From Pachypanchax playfairii (lineage: Eukaryota > Chordata > Actinopteri > Cyprinodontiformes > Aplocheilidae), in contig SSNP01000017.1 in NCBI GenBank assembly GCA_006937955.1, positions 1,827,369-1,891,368 on the forward strand: a DNA stretch of 64,000 bases, read 5' to 3'. A program made the translations under genes and the position numbers. Positions 56,301 to 64,000 of this stretch are shown in pieces. The first letter of the stretch is position 1, and the number at the start of each line of letters is the position of its first letter. Under the pieces are notes generated by a model. The model worked only from the letters and a program-made list of their open reading frames with translations, was not told where the DNA came from and ran no database searches.

Positions 56301-59300
56301 TTTTATTTATGCGATAATATGAAGCGGAAGCTTTTAGCAGGATAAAGTAAGGATTTTCAAGGAGTGATTTTAAACCCATAGACTATTTTCAGTGTTCTCA
56401 TGATTCAAATTTATTTTAGGAGGGTGCTTAGATTTTCTGAAACCATGCATGCTCTCAGTCGGGGGTGAAAAAATACAATTTATAGGCTTCTGTAACCACA
56501 CAAGAAATTAACTGGGTCCAGAAGTCCAGAAGAAACACCCAGACCAAACAAACAAGCCAATCAAAGTGATGTGACCAGTCATTGACGTCATCCTTGTTAC
56601 CACAGCAACCCACCTAGACACGTTAGAGATGTCTGGAGACACAAATCCCACCTCTTTGTTAGTGGAAAGTCTTCTAAGAACTTTAGATTTAAAAATCTGA
56701 TCAGCCTGCTGTCCAAGCAAAATCAAAATGAGTGAATATCTGCTCCTCACAAACAAAGCATTGTCATTTTAACTTGGAAAGTATTAAATCTTAATCATTA
56801 CAATGATAATTTTCATGATTTACACTGTCTATGAAGCCTGCTCCCTGTTCAGGGAGTTTCTTATGTGGTTTCACTCCTACTTGTTTTCAGCTGCACTAAT
56901 TGCCCTTAATGAGCAAGAACTAGACGTTCCTCCTGAGGATGCTGCGGTTGTTTACCTCACAGAACATAGACTGTAGTGCGTGAACGTCACACATTTGTCT
57001 GCATAGCATTGGTTTTACACCTTCAACAGAAGCAGCAAGATAAGAAAAAAAAACTAATAGGTTACCTTGTAATTTAACCCACAGTAACTTGTTTATTAGC
57101 TGCTTATTGATTCAGTTTAGGAGCTGAGAAATGAGACGTCCCACGATCCCTAATAAGAGCCACTGCAGGTTGATCTTATTTCTTGTTAACAGCTGTTGTT
57201 TTCTCAAACCCTCCCAAAAAACAGACTCATCTAACAATACCTCAAAAAAGAAGAGAGAAAAAGATTATTATTCAAAGTACAATTCCACCCCTGGGCTGAT
57301 TCACAATCCCCTGGACAAGAACCAGGGTTTAACACCTGCTGTGTTGCTCTAACAGTGTCGGGTGAGACGCGACTCATTTGCATTGCATTAATTGCTTGAT
57401 TATGTAAGCACCTGTAGGTGTCATTACCACGAACTGTTTTACATAGTCTGGTTTATTTGCAGTTTGGAGGTAAAACTTTGGTAAATGTTGCATGTTTTAC
57501 TGCATTAATAATTTTAATTAATTTGGTCCAATTATTGTCATTTTAAACAACATTTTTACATTTAATAGTGATAACGAAACACTTAAAACTTGAGTTTCCT
57601 CACACTGAGCAAACTTGTCACTAATGAAGCTTTTTGTTGCATGCTTGTACATTATCTAATTAATAGCATGCTTGCCAAAATGTTTTCAAAACTGTTATAA
57701 TTTAAATTATGGTAGATGGTTCAAATGTAGTGCTTGGGTGGGATTTTTCTAGATGAATCACATCAACAGTTTCCTCACTTGCAGCAGAGTTTGCATAAAG
57801 TCTTTGTGACGAAGCTGCCCCCAATCTTTCAAGAAATAGATCATTTGTTTATGTGGGATGAGCTACCTTGTTTTTATTGCTTGAATTAATGATAATATGC
57901 AAAATGTAAAACAAAAACAAGTTTTTTTTAAAACGTCAACACAGTTTATGTGATGAGATTTCAGAAAAATAAGCCTAATTTGCGACTTTATGGTGGTTTA
58001 CAGATCTTTATCAACTGTGTCACCCTGTCAAATGTCCTCAATGGCACCCTGATGAGGATTAATTATAACACTGTTTCTATAGTCAGAGACGCTCTAAAGT
58101 CTTCCTCAAAGTTTTCTGGGATGATGAAGCGATCCATTAACAACAGCTGGGCAAAAAAAAAAAAAAGGATAAAGCCGAGCGACCCGATTATAGAATCAGC
58201 CTCATCTCTTGGAGGATAACCTTGAGATTTAATCTATAGAGCCATTCGCCACCCTCCTTCCTTTTGCATTAGAATGACAAACTGAGAAACTCAGAAGTCT
58301 GTAAGATTTCATGCCCTCCATGCATCATGATGGCTGTCTTGGCATGTACAGTTTGTGAGCAATTAACATAAACAAGCAATGGCACCGGCAAAGCTTCCCT
58401 AATTAAAAAGTAGGTGTTGAATAAGTAGCTCTCCAACCACTAGTGTCTTGTGTAACGAACCCCCCCCTCCACCGCCGCCTTAGTAGAGGTCAGTCATGGC
58501 GCAGAGGAATAAATGGACTTCCTGAACAGACAACTGATGGTTTAAAATGCTGAAACAGGAATCTGTTGCATTTTCTATCCTGCTCTTCCCCATTGCTACT
58601 AATTGCACACACTATAGCCTCATTTTGTACATTTGCTGCTTTGCTCAACCATATTTTGTGTGTGATCAATTTGTTCACAGAGTACACATTTATCTTTTGA
58701 CACCTAGCCAATAGCCAGCAGCACTGGTGTGATCATACAAGCAGACAGAGCTGCTGGAATAATGAGCTCTACTGCATCCCTCGGAGCACAAAGACCTTCT
58801 ATAACCACAGCATCAAGGACAAACAAAAAAAAAACAAGTTCATTCTCTGTTGGGACCAACAATACATCAAAACCTACAAAGAAATCAGTCCAAGGTTTGT
58901 TTATGTGGAAGTTTGTCTCCAAAGTGCTAAGAGGTTTTGCCACATTGGCTCCGAGGTGTGATATTTCAGCTAAAGTGTTACCTAGAGTGAGAGGAAATTA
59001 TCCACACAGCCACAATTCCTCTCCCGGTGGCTGCCTATTGCTTACATGTTTATGTTGGCATTCAAATAAATGAGTCTCTGCACACCCACAAGTCCAACAC
59101 TGTCATTAGAGCGCACAGTGTTAAATAACAAAAGAGTGAGTGTGGGTGTGTATGAATGCCTACTGACTGCACATATTGTGAGAGGATGTACAGAATCAGG
59201 AGCCATCTGGGGAGGAATGCAGCCTTTGTTTAATTAAACTTGAGGGTGAAACAGCGTTTAAATCTTGTTTGTCGTCAGGAGATTTTTAATCAGCTGTTTG

Positions 59301-61112
59301 GAAATTAGAGCATCAAAAGAGATCTCACCTTGAAGAGATTGAAATTAGATCACGGTCATTTTAGAATTACAGCTTGTATTTGTTGCAACAAAACATCTTG
59401 CTATTTATCTGTAACATGCCTCTACTTCTTCCCTCAACTTTGGAAAAACCTGTGCAAAAATATATCACAATGTGGGATCCGATCATCAGTCGGTTTGTCT
59501 CTCACTGCTAAAGGACTTCTCTCAAATTCCCCCAGAAAGCAGAGCACACACATCCAAACTTCCACTGAGCTCAGAACGTTCTCTTCAAACCTACAAAGAT
59601 CTTTTTAACTTGTCACATGTCTCACATAAAACATTGTAGACAGATGGAAATTTACATTTACACCAGATGGTTCACACACCATTCTGTTTATATTTTTTTA
59701 CATGGGGACTGTCATTTTGGGACCTACTTTCTACTCCACATGTCTTCTAAAGAATCTGTAAGAGACACAGACGTGCTGTTGCTATGAGGCTGCTAATGAG
59801 CCACTAGCAGCAACTTCAACATGAACATGAATAAAGTTCATGTGTTAAAATTACTAGTGGTTGCTGCTCGGTACAATGAAGAATTTGTTCAGAATGTAGG
59901 TGGTTTTTCTGTAAAGAGAACCAATAAAATCTTAAAAATGTAATTATTTTATATGAATCTAAAGTGATCCTGAGCCACGCAAACGTGGACCTTTATTATT
60001 ATTATGTGCAAGTGTTGTAGAGTTTAGAGTCTTCACAGTTTGCTGATTGCTCAAGTGCATGCAAGGGGTTAAAATTACTGAGCTGGTGCAATAATCTTAC
60101 AGATGCATTCAGAACAATAAGCTAATAAAGTGAATTTGAAAACCAAGGAAGAACACTGAGTAATTAAACTAAAGCAGCATTTCAAGGATAAGGACAGACT
60201 GAATCTTTGCAATAAATAAAGAAATAAATGGAAAACGTCCACTGAAATTAAATACACAAACCAACAATCCATCTGTCATGACAGCGTTTTCATTTGAAAG
60301 TCTCTTGAACACAATTCTGTGCATGTTTTAGTTTAAGTTGTGTGTGTGTGAGTGTGTGATGCTCAGGTCCAATGGGAGATTGTTGTTTTGAATATTTCAT
60401 ATGTGCAAGAAGCCAAGTAGATGTCAAACTGCCAAGTGGTCACACTACTCAACTCTCGTTACACTCTCCTTCCTTTCGGTGCTAACATCAGTCACAAAAC
60501 CACGGAGAAGCCTCGACTTGACTTCCAAACATTTTCTGTCAGCGTCGGTGATTAGTGGCAGTTCAGACAAAAACATCCTCTGCATATAATTGGAGAGCAG
60601 TGAAAATTAATTGATGCTGTCAGAGATAAAAACCGATGACCACTGGGACAAGTGACATAAAATGTGAAATGAAATCATTAGTTCTGCTTCAGCAACTGTC
60701 TGCAAAGGCAGCAGACAAGACAAAAGAGAAAGATAAACACAGACATGCTTTTACCTTTTATTTTGAAACCAATTCAACTACTGAATACAAAGTACTTTAG
60801 GTAATTACCTAAACACATCACTGCACATGTCAAAGATGCCTCAGGATCAATAGAAACTATGTAATTGTAAATTAGCTATTCACTCGAGGGTCGGCCCTTT
60901 CACAATTAAGAGCTGTATTTAAAAAGGTTAGGAGTTTAATATTCTACATACTTTCGAGGGCTGAAGAATCTCCTCAGCATAATAATTAACTGTTAACTGT
61001 TTAGAAACCTTTGGTCAATGTGTTTTCTCAATTAACCTTTGAAACTTTAGTCAGCATGTTATTTTTGCACCTTACTGTTTGTGCCTAAAGGCTTGCAGAA
61101 TTTAACGGAATC
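53307..61112. other. non-coding stretch, intron or upstream of pitpnm3
   Basis: About 7.8 kb in which I see no supportable exon on either strand. The missing N-terminal pitpnm3 exons were searched for by expected protein words and not found. A short teleost repeat lies at 54606-54700. The open frame at 58729-59073 (+) has low-complexity, random-looking composition. Confidence 0.5.
54606..54700 (+). repeat. common teleost dispersed repeat fragment
   Basis: The words TTTATTTATATAGCACTTAA and CAAAGTGCTTTACAAAATAA are those of a very abundant fish repeat. It is followed by an A-rich AAATAAAAT run. The parent element class is not determinable from this fragment. Confidence 0.7.
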
Positions 61113-61542
61113 TTAAAGAGGCCCTTCCTTTAAAAACGTTTTTTCTGAGGTTTCTGTTGAATATTTTAGCTCCACAGGTGTTCTTACCTTCGTAGTCGGT
61201 GTGAAAACAGGTCAACAACTTCAGTTTAAATGTCTCAAACTACTAAGACGTAACAAACAGGAAGAGAGAACGTCTACTGTTGCCATGTGCAGCGGGGCAG
61301 GAAACAGTATACCTTGCTCTCATAGGCTAGTTTGTTAGCCAATCTAAGTCCAGCAAATTCGAATAATGAATATGAACGAGCTGCTGCTCGAGGCCTGACG
61401 GAACCAGACGAATTTTGACGCAGAGAGATTGAAAGGTCTGTTAATCAGTGTTTCCTAATGTTTTTTTAGATATAACATATTACTGGTTAATACTTAGAAA
61501 TAACCACAAAGTCCTGAAATTTGCATGAAATGGCCTCTTTAA
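61113..61542. mobile_element. piggyBac-like MITE, copy 2 (inverted relative to 22 kb)
   Basis: It is bounded by TTAA at 61113-61116 and 61539-61542, with ends AGAGGCC and GGCCTCT that are exact inverted complements. In reverse complement it follows copy 1 (22076-22666) almost throughout, including GGTAAGAACA, TTTGAGA and the CAGTGTTTCCT region. It lacks the ~160-bp central segment of copy 1. Confidence 0.85.
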
Positions 61543-63831
61543 AGTGTTTCCTAAAACAGTAAAGATACAAACTGCTTTGTTGTTGCTTTTGTATCAATTC
61601 GCATTTTAAAGCCAGATACATTAAATAAAAGTTCGAAGTTAAATATTTATTATTTAACTATCTATTGGATAATTATAATTATATTAAAGTTATGTAATTG
61701 TAATTTTAGAATAACTTGCCACTTGTAGTATTCAGATCCTCCAGCAGGGGGCAGAGCATACATACAGGATTAACTACAGAAAGATTTTGAGGAAAATACT
61801 AATGCCGTTAAAGATGAAGAGCTCTCAGAAACTTACAAATAAGTGTCTCAAAAATAAGATAGATTTTCTGTTTTTTAGGGTGTTTCTATCAAAACTGAAA
61901 ATTTGCTACATTTTCTTTAAAAAAAAAATGTATCTTATTTTGGCAAAATTGTACATTGTAGGTAGACTGACTCGAAGAAGTCAAGAGGAAATGAAAGTGA
62001 TGTGTGTGCTTGAGAAACAATCTATCTAATTAAACACAATGTCTCATTTTGATGAATTGGACTCATTCATGGCGGCACACGACAAGACAAATATCACATG
62101 GCTTTACTTGATGAGACTTTATGTGATGAGCTTTTGTTATTGTTGGTTTGTATCTGTCAAGTGGGATTTAAGTCTTTCTATAAAGTGCTGCTTGCTGATT
62201 AGAACGTCTTCAAATAACCTGTTTTCATTTAATCTACCTGAATAACAAGTAAAGGATTCTTCATCTACGAAGATAGAATTTGAAAAGGATGAATATAGAT
62301 CCATGTCTCGGGTTCTTGACTCCCTTCTTGAGTCTCAGCCTTTGAGAGCGTTGTTGATTTAAGTGATAACGACATCCTCCTTCATATATTTTGTCTACAA
62401 GTGATATTATAAGGGTCACACTGTCTTGCTTATTGATTTTTAATGTGAAGGTTCTCAAATACAAAATTAGTGCCCACCTGTTTTTCTTTAAAGGGAAAGC
62501 AGAAAAGATAGTCGGATTTATAGTCCGATGGTGTCCGGGACTGGTGTTCATAAATTTTACTGCTTCATGTAGTTTTCTACAGGCTGAGCCCTGCTGGAAT
62601 AATACGACCTTAGTTACAGGATTTTTTTTTGATGAGTTTTATTCCAACATACAGGGATAAATGTTTGGGTTTTTTATGACACAAACTTTTTATATTTGCA
62701 AAAAAAAAAAAAACAGACTATATTATGAGGGAAGACCAAACTTGTTATGTTTCTACCTCTATAGGTAAATGCATTTTCTCAGAAATGATGCTTCCGTGTC
62801 AAACCACTGTCGGACTTTTGGAACAGAGCAGCCTTTACAGTTTGTTCGGGTAGGTTGAGTCATCATACATGTTTGTATATCATCCTAAAATGTATGAGAT
62901 TCTCCAGGAGCCTCTTTCTCACAATCTTTTCCATCTTCACTAACATCTAAGCTGTTGCTGCCCAAAACAGACTGTTTTCTCATTCATGATATTAATATGT
63001 TAACTTAGGTCCACTCCTCAACCACATCTTTTAACTATCCAGCAGTCGACTTAAATCTTCTTCACTGTTTATCTTGTTAATTTTGATGTACAAATACGAG
63101 TACAGCAGTTTCTAAACTTTTCTATTCTTGCAGACAGCAGCTGCTCATCACAGATCTAGACAGTTCTCTCTAGATCAATCTGTCTGAGTCTGGCAACGAC
63201 TTAGCCTCAAAGTTTCCTCTTCACCGCTGGATATCAGCTAAGTCTCGTATCAAAGCCGTTTGCTTCATAGCTCATGTTCTTCAGCTTTATTGTAAACATT
63301 GTCTGCATCGATCTCAAGGTGATTCTCTTCCTTCTTTAAGATTCAGGAGCAGCGGTCGTTGGCTGTAAGACACGGAAATCAGCTCCTCCAATCTCCAAGC
63401 ACATCAACACACAACACCAGCAGAGCTGTGAGAAATCAATGACAGTGTCCAGGCCGGGCCTCTCACCTTGACCATAGAAACTGGACTGTGACACAACTTC
63501 AATGTGCCCTGAGACTAAATGGGATTTCTTTCAGCCGTTCTGATAACAAGGTGAGACTGTTTCATCGCCACAAACTTTCACCTCCAGGTTCAGATGCGCT
63601 CCTTGTTTCTGCCAGGAACATCATCAAATCTACTCAAGACTTGATACCTTCTGCCTTTCAGTCATCACCAGTAGCTTTCTATTGCAGGATCCTGGTAGTA
63701 ATACCCCCTTGTCTGCTTCCTCTGTAAGGAAAGAGAAGAAGACTTCTGAAGTCTTCCCTCATTTGCTCTTCATCTTCATCATTGCTGTAGTCCTTTGAGG
63801 GCATGAAGGTCCCAGATATCTATCTTATTCT
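61543..63831. other. non-coding stretch
   Basis: AT-rich sequence with no exon or repeat family I can support. A splice-like donor context near 63471 on the - strand (AAG followed by GTGAGAGG) does not sit in a frame matching the missing pitpnm3 N terminus. Confidence 0.5.
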
Positions 63832-63900
63832 CTACTACTACTACTACTACTGTCATTTAGCAGACGCTTTTATCCAAAGCGACTTACATTGAGAGAACAT
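63832..63900 (+). repeat. CTA microsatellite plus common teleost repeat core
   Basis: A (CTA)n run is followed by CATTTAGCAGACGCTTTTAT and CCAAAGCGACTTACATT, a highly conserved core found in many fish interspersed repeats. The element may continue past it toward the window end, but its far boundary is not visible. Confidence 0.7.
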
Positions 63901-64000
63901 ACAAGCAAGAATTCAAAGAGAAGGAAAAAAATATAAGGAGGCGGACTGTTTGGAGTCCAGTTTAATTCCGACGCTGATACATCAAGTGTATCAATTTTTT

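Noticed and set aside
58729..59073. Open frame of 114 codons on the + strand
   Set aside because: Low-complexity Ser/Thr/Lys composition, no recognisable domain and no supporting splice structure.
63440..63560. Candidate upstream pitpnm3 exon with a GTGAGAGG donor near 63471
   Set aside because: Its translation does not resemble the expected N-terminal region, and the phase required at 51905 was not demonstrated.

Overview
The window is vertebrate nuclear DNA, almost certainly from a percomorph-type teleost fish. Genes are split into short exons with GT/AG borders, the DNA is AT-rich, and the introns carry non-autonomous hAT and piggyBac-like transposons, tRNA-derived SINEs and other repeats typical of bony fish. 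There is no operon, CRISPR array or rRNA gene. All exon borders below were read by eye from splice signals, phase and conserved protein sequence.

Region 1 (1-16,040) is a cluster of three SLC47A (MATE, multidrug and toxin extrusion) genes. Gene A is on the + strand; its first exons lie before position 1 and its stop is at 6522. Gene B (10,860 to 6795) and gene C (16,040 to 12,403) are complete, on the - strand, and arranged head to tail. A and B converge with only 272 bp between their stop codons. The internal coding exons have identical lengths in all genes where they can be compared, so the three arose by tandem duplication. B and C are the closer pair: they share a Glu-to-Met change at the position of human MATE1 Glu300 and an added C-terminal tail with two N-glycosylation sequons.

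Region 2 (16,041-27,452) has no gene I can support. It holds an LTR-like stretch, a degraded long-inverted-repeat transposon, a piggyBac-like MITE, an unexplained patch near 23.5-24.1 kb, and probably the 3' UTR of the next gene.

Region 3 (27,453-51,905, - strand) carries the last 14 coding exons of pitpnm3 (Nir1, membrane-associated phosphatidylinositol transfer protein family). They cover about 781 residues, from just before the DDHD region through the LNS2 domain to the C terminus. The N-terminal ~195 residues were not found; their exons probably lie beyond 64,000. Its introns hold a second piggyBac-like MITE, a hAT MITE with a perfect 8-bp target duplication, three SINE copies (one split by another element) and other dispersed repeats.

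Region 4 (51,906-64,000) is non-coding as far as I can see, and is either the first large pitpnm3 intron or upstream DNA. It holds a second hAT MITE with a perfect 8-bp target duplication, an inverted copy of the 22-kb piggyBac-like MITE, and two common teleost repeats.

The MATE genes should encode H+/organic cation exporters of the plasma membrane. pitpnm3 encodes a membrane-associated lipid-signalling scaffold. The two are functionally unrelated; both have human counterparts on chromosome 17p, which fits conserved linkage.
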